Source of the DNA: Candidatus Planktophila lacus | Lineage (GTDB): Bacteria; Pseudomonadota; Gammaproteobacteria; Steroidobacterales; Steroidobacteraceae | DNA: 43,392 bases | Assembly: GCA_943331345.2 (NCBI GenBank) | Contig: CALQLF020000018.1 | Span: 1-43,392, forward strand | Direction of reading: 5' to 3' | Shown: positions 1 through 9,097 of the stretch, in pieces | Position numbering within the stretch: the first letter of the stretch is position 1 | Layout: the number at the start of each line of letters is the position of its first letter | Translations under genes and position numbers: made by a program | The notes under the pieces: model-generated | Told to the model about the DNA's origin: nothing | What the model saw: the letters and a program-made list of their open reading frames with translations, nothing else | The model's database searches: none

Positions 1-741
1 GATGCCGTTGGCTGCTGCCTGCTTGAAAGGCTTGCGCAAGAACGGCGAGAACATCTCGTCTTCCTTGCCGCTGGTTTCAATGCTCCATTCCCCATTGCCT
101 ACCCAACTGCGGTAGGTCTGCGGGTCCGCCTTGACGGCATCCATGAAGCGCTGCTTGTTCACGCCACTCATGGAGAACATCACGGAGGCCGCCATCATCT
201 CTTCGCGAGGCGTCTTGTGAACGCGGGCACCTGCGCGCGTGGCAATGTCGGCATCGCCGGTAGCGTCGATGATGCGCTTGGCGAGGATGGCTTCTCGGCC
301 CGCCTTGCTTTCGGTGATGACGCCGATGAGGTTGCCGTTTTCGATGATGGGCGCCACGCACAGGCGGTGCAGCAACGGCATGACGCCGGCTTCTTCCACC
401 ATGACGTCCGCTACCCACTTAAACATTTCCGCATCGAGCGCATGGCTCAGCGACTGCGGCTCCGGCATGGCGGCGCCCATGGCTTTGGCGCGTTCTTCGA
501 ACTCGATGCCAATGCCTTCGCTGTCGATGGTCTTTTCGTGGCGGTACCAGGCGAACCCTTCCACACCCACTTGGGTAATGTTGCCGCCAAAGCAGCCGTT
601 ACGCTCCAGCAGGGCGGTCTTGGCGCCGGCGCGCGCTGCTGCCAACGCCGCGGCCAACCCGCCCGGACCGCTGCCCACGACCAACACTTCCGTTTCGAGA
701 ATGACGTCTACGGCGCGTGCTGTTTCGTGAATTTTTTTCAT
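1..741 (-). CDS. FAD-dependent oxidoreductase (FAD_oxidored type), C-terminus cut by window edge
   Basis: Reading leftward from an ATG at 741, an open frame of 247 codons runs off the window start without a stop, so only the N-terminal part is visible. An AGGAAG sequence about 12 bases upstream may serve as ribosome binding site. Residues 19-45 form a Rossmann FAD-binding fold with the glycine motif GSGPGG at 23-28 and an ER after the second strand, followed by an RNGCFGGNIT stretch. This N-terminus is typical of the FAD_oxidored family, whose members oxidise diverse substrates. The frame also contains the family-like segment AKRIIDATGDADIATRAGA, where the strand leading into ATGD contacts FAD. 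It lies downstream of betA and the BCCT transporter on the same strand, 175 bases after the transporter, so it may belong to the same catabolic unit. The substrate cannot be told from the sequence. Confidence 0.8.
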   Translation of the reverse strand, partial: MKKIHETARAVDVILETEVLVVGSGPGGLAAALAAARAGAKTALLERNGCFGGNITQVGVEGFAWYRHEKTIDSEGIGIEFEERAKAMGAAMPEPQSLSHALDAEMFKWVADVMVEEAGVMPLLHRLCVAPIIENGNLIGVITESKAGREAILAKRIIDATGDADIATRAGARVHKTPREEMMAASVMFSMSGVNKQRFMDAVKADPQTYRSWVGNGEWSIETSGKEDEMFSPFLRKPFKQAAANGI

Positions 742-916
742 GGCTGAATGAGCTTCCTGCGAGCGGGTCTGTCGCCACTTTAAAGGCATAAACGCAGTGC
801 CGATAGCCCAGTTGCGACACCCCCGGACCGGTAAGCGGCATTCATGTAGGCCGTCTGCCGCGACGAGGCGGAAAACCTTCGGTCGCGTAGCCGGTGCTTG
901 GCCAGCCCGTACCGCT
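742..916. other. Intergenic gap between BCCT transporter and FAD oxidoreductase
   Basis: This 175-base stretch separates two genes read leftward. I see no convincing gene, no strong hairpin followed by a T-run, and no clear -35/-10 pair. It could hold a promoter for the FAD oxidoreductase, or simply be read through from the transporter. Confidence 0.4.
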
Positions 917-2488
917 TCAGGCGCGGCGGTGGAGCACCAGCAGGCCTTGCAGCGTACCCCAGCACATGAGCAGCAGCAGCGCTGCCAGCGGCAAGCCCGT
1001 CGCCACACTGCCGGCTTGCAAGGAATTCAAGCCACCACTGAGCAACAAGGCGATGCCGATGCCCGCCAAGCTGAGCAGCCACACTACCTTCTGGCGCAGC
1101 GAGGTGTCCGTGCGTCCACCCGCCGTCAGCGTGTCGATCACGAGCGTGCCGGAATCCCAGCCGGTGATGAAGAAGATGAGTACCAGGCAGACGGCCACGA
1201 ACGACGTCACGTGTGCCCAAGGCAAGTGCCCGAGGAGCACAAACAACTGCGTGTCGATAGGTGCGGCGACGAAGCTGGCGGCGGCGCCGGCCAGCGACTG
1301 GCTGATAGCGGCATCACCAAACACGGTGAGCCACAAGATACCAAGGAAGCTAGGCGCCAGCAGACCGCCCAGCATGAACTCGCGGACGGTACGCCCACGG
1401 GAGATGCGTGCGAGGAAGAGCCCGACGAAAGGTGCCCAACTAATCCACCACGCCCAGTAGTAAACCGACCAGTCGTCGTAGAAGCCCGTGTCCGTGCGCC
1501 CAAATGGGCTGGACAGCGCCGGCAGCCACTTGAGGTAGTTGACGGTGTTGTCGAACAAGTGGCCTAGCAACTGCACGGTGGGCCCGGTAAACAGCACGAA
1601 AGCCACCATCGCCAGCGCCACGAACATGTTCACTTCGCTCAGCAGCTTGATGCCGCGCTCAATGCCACCGGCTACCGAGAAGTACGTAACGATGGCCATG
1701 ATGGCGATTAGCCCCACCACATAGAGCGGCGTGTTCGGTACTCCATACAGCCAGGTAATGCCGGCCATGGCCTGCTGCGCGCCCAGCCCAAGAGACGTCG
1801 CCAAGCCGAAAAGCGTGGCAAACACGGCCAGAATATCGATGGCATCGCCTGTCCGGCCCCACACAGCGCGACCGAACAGTGGGTAGAACGCCGAACGAAT
1901 CGACAGCGGCATTTTGAAGTCATAGCAGAAGATGGCTAGCCCAAGGCCTACCACCGCGTACATGGCCCAAGGGTGCAAAGACCAGTCAAACAGAGTGGCA
2001 GCCATCGCCAAGTCGCGGGCACGCGAAACGTCGCCAGGCGCACCACCCAATGGCGCCGCAATGGACGCATGTGCGCCGAGCGCGTTGTTGAAATGGGTGA
2101 TTGGTTCGGCCACACCATAGAACACCAAGCCCACACCCATACCGGCACCAAACAGCATGGAGAACCAAGCCTTCATCGTGTAATCCGGTACCGCATCTCG
2201 GCCACCGATACGCAAGCGACCTAACGGTGACACTGCAACTGCGAGACAAAACACCAGCAGCAAGTCACCCGCCAACATCATGAAGCCGTCAAAGTGTTGG
2301 GTGACGCCCAGTCGCAATCCGTTGAACAAAGCTGCGGAAGACGCTGGCCACAGCAGCGTGTAGACAATAACCAGCACGGCAATGATGGCGGTCGGAAAGA
2401 ACACCGAAGGCTGAATTTGCATGCCAGCGAAACGCCGCGTGGATTGGCCGTAGCCGCTCGTGTCGATCTGCTCGGACCAGTGTGGCAA
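917..2488 (-). CDS. BCCT family betaine/choline/carnitine transporter
   Basis: A 523-residue integral membrane protein with about 12 hydrophobic segments, the normal size of BCCT transporters, which import quaternary amines such as choline, glycine betaine and carnitine, usually driven by sodium or protons. Two family hallmarks are visible: the GMGVGLVFYGVAEP segment (unwound TM3-like region plus YGVAEP) and the tryptophan-rich signature around WSVYYWAWWISWAPFVG followed by FLARISRGRTVREF. The start is taken as a TTG at 2488, because a GGAG lies 7 bases upstream in the short gap after betA; an ATG further in would cut the N-terminal extension. The gap to betA is only 18 bases, so transporter and choline dehydrogenase are very likely one transcript, which argues for choline or betaine as substrate. 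Substrate choice within the family is inferred from context. Confidence 0.93.
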   Translation of the reverse strand: MPHWSEQIDTSGYGQSTRRFAGMQIQPSVFFPTAIIAVLVIVYTLLWPASSAALFNGLRLGVTQHFDGFMMLAGDLLLVFCLAVAVSPLGRLRIGGRDAVPDYTMKAWFSMLFGAGMGVGLVFYGVAEPITHFNNALGAHASIAAPLGGAPGDVSRARDLAMAATLFDWSLHPWAMYAVVGLGLAIFCYDFKMPLSIRSAFYPLFGRAVWGRTGDAIDILAVFATLFGLATSLGLGAQQAMAGITWLYGVPNTPLYVVGLIAIMAIVTYFSVAGGIERGIKLLSEVNMFVALAMVAFVLFTGPTVQLLGHLFDNTVNYLKWLPALSSPFGRTDTGFYDDWSVYYWAWWISWAPFVGLFLARISRGRTVREFMLGGLLAPSFLGILWLTVFGDAAISQSLAGAAASFVAAPIDTQLFVLLGHLPWAHVTSFVAVCLVLIFFITGWDSGTLVIDTLTAGGRTDTSLRQKVVWLLSLAGIGIALLLSGGLNSLQAGSVATGLPLAALLLLMCWGTLQGLLVLHRRA

Positions 2489-2506
2489 GGGTTTCTCCGC
2501 GCAGTT

Positions 2507-4183
2507 TCAGCGCTGGCTGTCGCGCCAATTCGGCGCTTGGTAGAAAGGCAAAGAGGACGGGGCCAACGGTTCACGGCCGCGAATATGGTCAGCCATCTTC
2601 TCGGCAATCATGATGGTGGGGGCGTTCAGGTTGCCGTTAGTAATGGTGGGCATGATGCTCGAGTCCACCACACGCAAGCCTTCCATCCCGTGCACACGCC
2701 CTGCCATATCCACGACGGCCATTGGGTCGGCAGCGGGCCCCATCTTGCAGCTGCAAGAAGGGTGATAAGCACTCTCGACTTTTTGCGCCACGAAGGCGTC
2801 AATCTCGGCGTCTGTCTGCACTTGGTTACCAGGTGCCAGTTCGCGGCCGCGGAAGCGGTCGAAGGCGGGCTGCGCAAAGATTTCACGAGTCAAGCGCACG
2901 CAGGCGCGCGTTTCTTCGAGGTCATCCGGATGCGAGAGGTAGTTGAAACGAATGGTCGGCTTGTCGCGCGGGTCTGCGGATTTCAAACGCACGTAGCCGC
3001 GGCTCTTGGAACGCATGGGGCCCACGTGTGCTTGAAAGCCATGTTCCGTGGCTAGCGAGGAACCGTCGTAGCTGACGGCCATAGGCAAGAAGTGATACTG
3101 GATATCCGGGTAGGCAATGCCAGCCTTACTGCGAATGAACCCGCAAGTTTCGAAGTGATTGGTAGCACCGAGACCATCGCGCCGCAGTAACCAGCGCGCC
3201 CCGATGAGCGCCTTCGAGAACGGGTTCATCACCGAATAGAGTGTCACCGGCTCTTTGCATGCCACCTGGAAATAGAACTCCAAATGGTCCTGCAGGTTCT
3301 CGCCCACACCGGGCAGGTCGTGTACCACCGGCAACCCCAGCGCGTGAAGTTCTTCGGCGGGGCCGATGCCCGACAACTTCAGCAGCTGCGGCGAATTGAT
3401 GGGACCGCCGCAAAGGATGACCTCGCGGCGAGCCTGCACCTGCACTTGCGTGTCGCCACGGAGATAGACCACGCCAGTAGCGCGGCGGCCAGCACATACC
3501 ACACGGGTAACGCGGGCCTTCGTTCGCACCTCGAGATTTTGGCGACGCATGGCGGGACGCAGATAGGCATTCGCGGTGCTGCAGCGCACGCCGGCGCCCA
3601 CCGTCATGTCCATACGGCCGAAGCCTTCCTGCTGGTACCCGTTCACGTCATCCGTAGCCGGGTAGCCTGCCTGCTGAGCCGCTTCCAGCCAAGCCGCGTG
3701 CAGGGGGTTGGTAGTCGGACCATACGAGGTGGCCAGCTTGCCTTCGCCGCCGCGGTAGTCCGTGGGGCCTTCGGTGCGCTTTTCGGCCTTGATGAAATAC
3801 GGCAGAACATCGGCGTAGCCCCAACCCGTGGCACCGCTTTCGTCGCGCCAGCGCTCGAAGTCGTGGGCATTGCCGCGGATGTAAACCAAGCCGTTGATGG
3901 ACGACGACCCGCCCAGCACCTTGCCCCGGGGGGTGTGGAGGCTGCGTCCACCCAAGCCCGGCTCCGGCTCGGCGTGGTAGTACCAGTTGTACTTTTCCAT
4001 GTTCATGGGAATGGCCAGCGCCGAGGGCATCTGGATGAACACCGAACGGTCCGAACCGCCGTATTCGAGCAGCAGAACAGTGGTGGTGCCATCTTCGGTG
4101 AGTCGGTCCGCCAGCACGCAGCCAGCGGAACCCGCGCCCACGATGATGTAGTCGTAGGCGGAGGGGTCGTTATGGTGTCGCAT
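2507..4183 (-). CDS. betA: Choline dehydrogenase (GMC oxidoreductase)
   Basis: A 558-residue GMC flavoprotein. It oxidises choline to betaine aldehyde, and BetA enzymes can often carry on to glycine betaine, passing electrons to the membrane respiratory chain. The FAD motif GAGSAG is at 16-21 and the GMC signature PRGKVLGGSSSINGLVYIRG at 85-104. The likely catalytic pair is H474 (YHPSCSCKMG) and N518 (NGNLN). Their 44-residue spacing equals that of the His-Asn pair in choline oxidase. Colinear resemblance to E. coli BetA is strong, for example YNWYYHAEPEPG, GYQQEGFGRMD, NHFETCGFIRS and HGFQAHVG. The ATG at 4183 has only a weak upstream purine stretch. It heads a leftward operon with the BCCT transporter and is divergent from the MttB gene at 4356. 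No betaine aldehyde dehydrogenase of BetB type is present nearby. Confidence 0.93.
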   Translation of the reverse strand: MRHHNDPSAYDYIIVGAGSAGCVLADRLTEDGTTTVLLLEYGGSDRSVFIQMPSALAIPMNMEKYNWYYHAEPEPGLGGRSLHTPRGKVLGGSSSINGLVYIRGNAHDFERWRDESGATGWGYADVLPYFIKAEKRTEGPTDYRGGEGKLATSYGPTTNPLHAAWLEAAQQAGYPATDDVNGYQQEGFGRMDMTVGAGVRCSTANAYLRPAMRRQNLEVRTKARVTRVVCAGRRATGVVYLRGDTQVQVQARREVILCGGPINSPQLLKLSGIGPAEELHALGLPVVHDLPGVGENLQDHLEFYFQVACKEPVTLYSVMNPFSKALIGARWLLRRDGLGATNHFETCGFIRSKAGIAYPDIQYHFLPMAVSYDGSSLATEHGFQAHVGPMRSKSRGYVRLKSADPRDKPTIRFNYLSHPDDLEETRACVRLTREIFAQPAFDRFRGRELAPGNQVQTDAEIDAFVAQKVESAYHPSCSCKMGPAADPMAVVDMAGRVHGMEGLRVVDSSIMPTITNGNLNAPTIMIAEKMADHIRGREPLAPSSLPFYQAPNWRDSQR

Positions 4184-4355
4184 GCGCGCAAGCCTACCCC
4201 AAGTGGTTATGGCCGCGCCATGCGGGTTGACCCTGTCCGAAAGGGCTCCGGAGGCTTTTCTCGGTGGCGCACTGGAACAAGTGGATGGCGCAAACTGATT
4301 AGCCCCGGCCCGCCGGGGTGACCATACTGGCGTCCTGAATTACGAGGAGATTGCG
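4184..4355. promoter_or_regulatory. Divergent promoter region between betA and the first MttB gene
   Basis: This 172-base gap must carry the leftward betA promoter and the rightward MttB promoter. No clear consensus -35/-10 pair stands out, which suits activator-dependent promoters. A perfect hairpin, CCCCGG-CCCG-CCGGGG, sits at 4303-4318. The MttB ribosome binding site GAGGAG is at 4344-4349. I cannot identify a specific operator. Confidence 0.5.
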
Positions 4356-5921
4356 ATGGACATCCAGCAGCCAGCCCCGGAGCGCCGCGCCCGCGCCAAT
4401 GGACGTGAAGCCAAGCGCGCCGCGCGTGCCGCCCGCGCGGGGAGCTCGGTGCCCTACATCACCCGCGCTGTGCCCTACTACGAGGTGCTGAGCGAGGAAG
4501 GGCTAGCCATTATCGAGCGCAATGCCGACACCATCCTCGCCGAAGTGGGTATCGAGTTCCGCGAAGACCCGGAAGCGCTCGACATCCTGCGCGCCGCTGG
4601 CGCGGAAGTGATCGGCGAGCTAGTGAAGTTTCCCCGCGGCATGTGCCGCAGCATCGTGCAAGCCAGCGCCCCCCGCGAGTTCACCCAGTACGCCCGCAAC
4701 CCGGCCCGCAACGTGCGCATCGGCGGCGGCAACACCGTGTTCGCCCCGGCTTACGGTTCGCCGTTCATTCGCAGCCTGGACGAAGGCCGCCGCTACGCGC
4801 GCCTCGAGGACTTCCAGAATTTCGTGAAGCTGGCTTATATGGCGCCGGCGCTGCACCACTCGGGCGGCACCATCGTGGAGCCCGTCGACCTGCCAGTGAA
4901 CAAGCGTCACCTGGACATGGTTTATAGCCATCTGAAGTACAGCGACAAGCCGCTGATGGGCTCCGTGACGGCGCCCGAACGTGCTGAAGACAGCGTGGAG
5001 ATGGCGAAGATTGCGCTCGGCGCGGATGCCTATGAGGCAGACGGCAAGCTGAAGACCATGCTCATCAGCCTCATCAACGCCAACTCGCCCATGGTGTTCG
5101 ACGCCACCATGCTCGGTGCGCTGAAGGTCTACGCTCGCGCCAACCAAGCCACCATCGTCACGCCGTTCATCCTCGCGGGTGCCATGTCGCCCGTGACGGT
5201 AGCGGGCACCGCGGCACAAACCCTGGCGGAATCGCTGGCCGGCATGACGCTGGCGCAATTGGTAAACCCGGGCGCTCCGGTGGTGCTGGGCAGCTTCGCC
5301 TCGTCCATCTCGATGCAGTCCGGTGCGCCCACCTTCGGTACGCCGGAACCTGCCCTGGTGCTGTACACCATGGCCGCGCTGGCGCGTCGCCTCGGCGTGC
5401 CATTCCGTTCGGGCGGCAGCCTCTGCGCTTCGAAGATCTCGGACGCACAAGCGGCTTTTGAATCCGCGCAGACCCTGCTGCCCACCTGCTTGGCAGGCGT
5501 GAACTTCGTGCTGCACACCGCTGGCTGGCTGGAAGGCGGCCTGTCGATGGGCTACGAGAAGTTCATCATGGACGCCGACCAGGCCGGCATGATGCATACG
5601 CTGCTGGCCGGTGTGGACCTCTCGGAGAATGGCCAGGCCATGGACGCCATCCGTGAAGTGGGCCCGGGCAAGCACTTCCTCGGCTGCAGCCACACGCAGG
5701 CGAACTTCGAAACCGCGTTCTACCGCTCGCCCATCGCCGACAACAACAGCGTGGAGCAGTGGGAAGCCGAAGGCGCGCTGGACACCACGCAGCGGGCAAA
5801 CGCGCTGTGGAAGAAGCAGTTGGCGGAATACCAGGCCCCCGAGTTGGACCCGGCTATCGACGAAGCCCTGCTGGACTTCGTGGCGCGCAAGAAAGACTCG
5901 ATGCCGGACGCCAACTACTAA
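4356..5921 (+). CDS. MttB-family quaternary amine:corrinoid methyltransferase, non-pyrrolysine (paralog 1)
   Basis: A 521-residue member of the trimethylamine methyltransferase family. Family members move a methyl group from a quaternary or tertiary amine to a cognate Co(I) corrinoid protein; non-pyrrolysine members such as MtgB use glycine betaine. The frame is open from ATG to TAA with no internal amber codon, so it does not encode pyrrolysine. Family-typical stretches are ITPFILAGAMSPVTVAG near 267-284, MTLAQLVNPGAPVVLGSF near 297-314, the active-site loop RSGGSLCASKISDAQ near 351-365 and HTAGWLEGGL near 387-396. The first 30 residues are a basic Arg/Ala-rich extension. A GAGGAG six bases before the ATG sets the start. 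It converges with the corrinoid operon and ends in a strong terminator. Glycine betaine is the likely substrate because betA is adjacent, but carnitine or proline betaine are possible. Confidence 0.9.
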   Translation: MDIQQPAPERRARANGREAKRAARAARAGSSVPYITRAVPYYEVLSEEGLAIIERNADTILAEVGIEFREDPEALDILRAAGAEVIGELVKFPRGMCRSIVQASAPREFTQYARNPARNVRIGGGNTVFAPAYGSPFIRSLDEGRRYARLEDFQNFVKLAYMAPALHHSGGTIVEPVDLPVNKRHLDMVYSHLKYSDKPLMGSVTAPERAEDSVEMAKIALGADAYEADGKLKTMLISLINANSPMVFDATMLGALKVYARANQATIVTPFILAGAMSPVTVAGTAAQTLAESLAGMTLAQLVNPGAPVVLGSFASSISMQSGAPTFGTPEPALVLYTMAALARRLGVPFRSGGSLCASKISDAQAAFESAQTLLPTCLAGVNFVLHTAGWLEGGLSMGYEKFIMDADQAGMMHTLLAGVDLSENGQAMDAIREVGPGKHFLGCSHTQANFETAFYRSPIADNNSVEQWEAEGALDTTQRANALWKKQLAEYQAPELDPAIDEALLDFVARKKDSMPDANY

Positions 5922-5976
5922 GGCGAACTACGTTTGGCGCACGCCACGGAACCTCGTGGCGTCTGCGGAACGAATC

Positions 5977-6010
5977 AGGCCACGGCACCGCAGGGTGTCG
6001 TGGCCTTTTT
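5977..6010 (+). terminator. Rho-independent terminator of the first MttB gene
   Basis: A 13-base-pair stem (AGGCCACG, one G-T wobble, then CACC, against GGTG and CGTGGCCT), loop GCAG, followed directly by five T on the plus strand. It sits 55 bases after the MttB stop and just before the converging activator gene ends. It has no T-run in the minus direction. Confidence 0.9.
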
Positions 6011-6013
6011 CAT

Positions 6014-8032
6014 TCAGGCACGCACTGGCCGGCGTCCGCGGGCGCCGCGCCCGCCTTCCGCCGCCGTAGGCACTGCCTTCGGTGCTGGCAACTCCAACAC
6101 CTTCGTCAGGTTCGGGTAAGCCGCCGTCTTGTGCGGAATGGCCATCGCATCGACGAAGTGCGCCTGGAACGCGGGTTCGATGGCGGTTTCAATTTTTTCG
6201 ACGCGGCTCACCAGGCTTTCGATGGTCGCGCGCGAACGCGAATCCAGCAGGGCAATGCGCGCGCCCGTTCCAGCGGCATTACCCGCCGAAGCCACGTTGT
6301 CGAGATTGCAGTCGGGAATCATGCCGAGCACGGTGGCGTACTTCACATCGATATGGCTGCCGAAGGCGCCAGCGAGACGAATACGGTCGACGGTTTCGAT
6401 GCCGAGGCGGTCCATGAGCAAACGGATGCCTGCGTAGAGCGCAGCCTTGGCGAGTTGGATAGCGCGAATATCGTTCTGCGTAATGCGCAGCACCTGCGCG
6501 CCTTCATGCAGCACATAGGCGAAGGTGCGACCGTTCTCGACGATACGCGGTGAACGTGCCGCAAGCGTTCCGTCGATGACGCCATCTTGCGTGATGATGC
6601 CGGCGAGATACAGTTCCGCCACCATTTCGATGATGCCCGAGCCGCAAACGCCGGTAATACCGGTCTTCTTCGCGGCCGCGGCAAACGCCGGGTCGTCGGA
6701 CCACAGCTCCGAACCGATGATGCGGAAGCGCGGCTCGAGGGTTTCGCGGTCGATGCGTACACGTTCGATGGCGCCCGGAGCAGCACGCTGGCCGCAGCTG
6801 ATCTGCGCGCCTTCGAAAGCCGGCCCGGTGGGGCTCGAGCAAGCCACCAGCTTGTGCTTGTTGCCCAGCACAATCTCGGCGTTCGTGCCGACGTCCACCA
6901 GCAGCGTCATCTCTTCCAACAGATCGGGACGTTCGGCGAGGATGACACCCGCGGTGTCCGCGCCCACATGCCCCGCAATACAGGGCAGCACGTAAACGCG
7001 CGCCGCCGCATGCAGCTTCAGGCCAAGGTCCGCCGCGCGCACCGTGACCCCACGGTCGATGGCGAGCGCGAACGGCGCACCACCGAGCTCCACCGGGTCA
7101 ATGCCCAGCAGCAAGTGGTGCATGATGGGGTTGCCCACCACGGTCATCTCGAGGATGTCGCTGGCCTCAATGCCCGCATCACGGGCCACATCCATGGCCA
7201 GTTCACTCAGCGCCTGACGAACGGCGGCCGTCATCTGCTCGGCGCCGCCCGGGTTCATCATGGAATACGACACGCGGCTCATCAGGTCTTCGCCGAAGCG
7301 AATCTGCGGGTTCATCGCACCCGACGATGCCACGACTTCACCGGTGGTGAGGTTGCACAAGTGCGCAGCAATGGTGGTGGAACCCACGTCCACGGCCATG
7401 CCCCAAGCGTTCTCATGGAAGCCAGGCCACACAGCAATGATCTGGTTCTCGTCGTGCACGGCAACCGTGACCTTCCACTGGCCGGCACGCAACGTGGGCT
7501 GCAAGCCCTGCAGCAAGCCGAGGTCGCAGTCGAGGTTCTTCAGGCCCCATTCACGCTCCAGCGCTTTTTCCATGCGCTGCAAGTCGCCGGAGGGGTCGTG
7601 CATGTCCGGTTCCTGCACTTCGACATAGTGCAGCTTCACCAACGGGTACAGCTCGATGTCGCGCGCCTCGGCAGCCTTGCGAACCACTTGGCGGTGCACT
7701 TGGCTGGACTCGGGAACGTCGACGACCACGTCGGACTGCACCTTCGCTTGGCAAGACAAACGGCGGCCTTCAGCCAACACGTGCTTGGTGCCGTAGCGCT
7801 CTTCGGTCACCGAGAACGGCGTAAGGCTTTCCGCCGAAGACGTGACGCCGTGCTTCGCGAATTCGCCTTCCGCTACGAGTACCTGACAACGGCCGCAAAT
7901 GGCCCGGCCACCACACACGGAGTCGATGTCGACACCGAGACTGCGCGCGGCAGCCAGCAGTGGCGTGCCGACAGCAAAGCGGCCACGCTTGCCCGAAGGC
8001 GTGAAGACAACGAGAGGATCCTGGGTGCTCAA
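6014..8032 (-). CDS. Reductive activator of corrinoid protein (2Fe-2S domain plus ASKHA/DUF4445)
   Basis: A 672-residue protein of the RACE/RACo family, which uses ATP to reduce accidentally oxidised Co(II) corrinoid back to active Co(I). Residues 5-105 form a plant-type [2Fe-2S] ferredoxin domain with C40, C46, C49 and C94 (CX5CX2C and a distal Cys). The rest is the DUF4445/ASKHA ATPase region, with phosphate-binding-like segments AWGMAVDVGSTTIAAHLC and LLVDVGTNAEIVLGN, and GSHIDVKYATVLGMIPD near the C-terminus. A TTG at 8032 is chosen because GGAG lies 8 bases upstream and the frame is closed shortly above. It is the last gene of the leftward corrinoid operon, 82 bases after the methyl-THF methyltransferase. 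It is the only activator in the window, so it probably serves both MttB paralogs. Confidence 0.93.
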   Translation of the reverse strand: MSTQDPLVVFTPSGKRGRFAVGTPLLAAARSLGVDIDSVCGGRAICGRCQVLVAEGEFAKHGVTSSAESLTPFSVTEERYGTKHVLAEGRRLSCQAKVQSDVVVDVPESSQVHRQVVRKAAEARDIELYPLVKLHYVEVQEPDMHDPSGDLQRMEKALEREWGLKNLDCDLGLLQGLQPTLRAGQWKVTVAVHDENQIIAVWPGFHENAWGMAVDVGSTTIAAHLCNLTTGEVVASSGAMNPQIRFGEDLMSRVSYSMMNPGGAEQMTAAVRQALSELAMDVARDAGIEASDILEMTVVGNPIMHHLLLGIDPVELGGAPFALAIDRGVTVRAADLGLKLHAAARVYVLPCIAGHVGADTAGVILAERPDLLEEMTLLVDVGTNAEIVLGNKHKLVACSSPTGPAFEGAQISCGQRAAPGAIERVRIDRETLEPRFRIIGSELWSDDPAFAAAAKKTGITGVCGSGIIEMVAELYLAGIITQDGVIDGTLAARSPRIVENGRTFAYVLHEGAQVLRITQNDIRAIQLAKAALYAGIRLLMDRLGIETVDRIRLAGAFGSHIDVKYATVLGMIPDCNLDNVASAGNAAGTGARIALLDSRSRATIESLVSRVEKIETAIEPAFQAHFVDAMAIPHKTAAYPNLTKVLELPAPKAVPTAAEGGRGARGRRPVRA

Positions 8033-8114
8033 GCGGGCAGCTCCAACGAAAAAACGAACTTACGCAATCAACGTGAACCAGGCGGACTGGTCACCCAGCC
8101 CGCCTCAGTCAATC

Positions 8115-9035
8115 TCACGTGCCCGAAGGACGGCGGCGCAGGCCACCTTCGCGACGACCACGGGCGGCACTGCCATCGGCCGGCGGCGGCGGGGCTTCGC
8201 GGAACTTGCGGATCCAGCGGGCGCAGTCGGGGTCGTGGCCCATCATGACGTCGGCGCCCATGCAGGCACGCACGATGTCGCCGTGCAGCGGGTTCGTGAT
8301 GGCCGAAGTCATGCCGGAGGCAATGGCCATGGTCAGGAACGCGCTGTTGATGCCATCACGCGCCGGCAGGCCGAAGCTGATGTTCGAAGCACCGCAGGTG
8401 GTGTTCACCTTCAATTCGTCGCGCAGACGACGCACCAGGCGCATGACCTGCTGGCCGGCGAGGTTGATGGCGCCGATGGGCATGACGAGGGGGTCGACGA
8501 GAACGTCACAAGCCGGAATGCCATGGTCCATGGCGCGGTGGACAATCTTCTTCGCCACTTCGAAACGCACATCCGGATCCTCGGAGATGCCCGTTTCGTC
8601 GTTCGAGATAGCCACGACGGCCGCGCCGTACTTCTTCACCAGCGGCAGCACGGTCTCGAGACGGTCTTCTTCACCCGTCACCGAGTTCACGAGCGCCTTG
8701 CCCTGGTAGACCGCAAGGCCAGCAGCCAGCGCCGCCACGATGGAGGAGTCGATGGCCAGCGGCACGTCCGAGATGGACTGCACCAGCTGAATGGCACGGG
8801 CGAGGATGGCCGGCTCGTCGGCCAGCGGGATGCCCGCGTTGACGTCGAGCATGTGGGCGCCAGCTTCAATCTGCGCGATGGCATCGGCCTCGACGCGGCT
8901 GAAGTCACCCGCGGCCATTTCGGCAGCGAGGATCTTGCGACCGGTCGGGTTGATGCGTTCGCCGATGATGACGAAGGGACGATTGAAGCCAATGATGACT
9001 TCCTTCGTGGCCGAGCTGATGACGGTATCGGTCAT
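8115..9035 (-). CDS. Methyltetrahydrofolate:corrinoid methyltransferase (MtgA/AcsE type)
   Basis: A 306-residue pterin-binding TIM-barrel protein. Family members exchange a methyl group between a corrinoid protein and tetrahydrofolate; here the likely direction is methyl-Co(III) to THF. Family motifs are GERINPTGRK at 25-34, DVNAG at 64-68 and LAIDSS near 93-98, and further on VNSVTGE and NTTCGASNISFGLPAR. Only the pterin-binding barrel is present, with no homocysteine or cobalamin domains, so it is not MetH. The last about 28 residues are a low-complexity Pro/Arg/Gly tail. ATG at 9035 has AGGAAG upstream at good spacing. It lies between MetF and the activator in the corrinoid operon. Confidence 0.92.
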   Translation of the reverse strand: MTDTVISSATKEVIIGFNRPFVIIGERINPTGRKILAAEMAAGDFSRVEADAIAQIEAGAHMLDVNAGIPLADEPAILARAIQLVQSISDVPLAIDSSIVAALAAGLAVYQGKALVNSVTGEEDRLETVLPLVKKYGAAVVAISNDETGISEDPDVRFEVAKKIVHRAMDHGIPACDVLVDPLVMPIGAINLAGQQVMRLVRRLRDELKVNTTCGASNISFGLPARDGINSAFLTMAIASGMTSAITNPLHGDIVRACMGADVMMGHDPDCARWIRKFREAPPPPADGSAARGRREGGLRRRPSGT

Positions 9036-9097
9036 GGGAATCTTCCTGTTGCCGTAGGGCGGTGGAACGTTCGTTTAAGAGAAAAAGGTTTAGTGCT

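Noticed and set aside
4356-5921. Pyrrolysine-containing trimethylamine methyltransferase
   Set aside because: Both MttB genes are open end to end without an internal TAG, and no pyl gene is present in the window.
6587-8248. A 553-residue open frame on the plus strand
   Set aside because: Antisense to the ferredoxin-domain activator. No domain and a His/Arg-rich composition.
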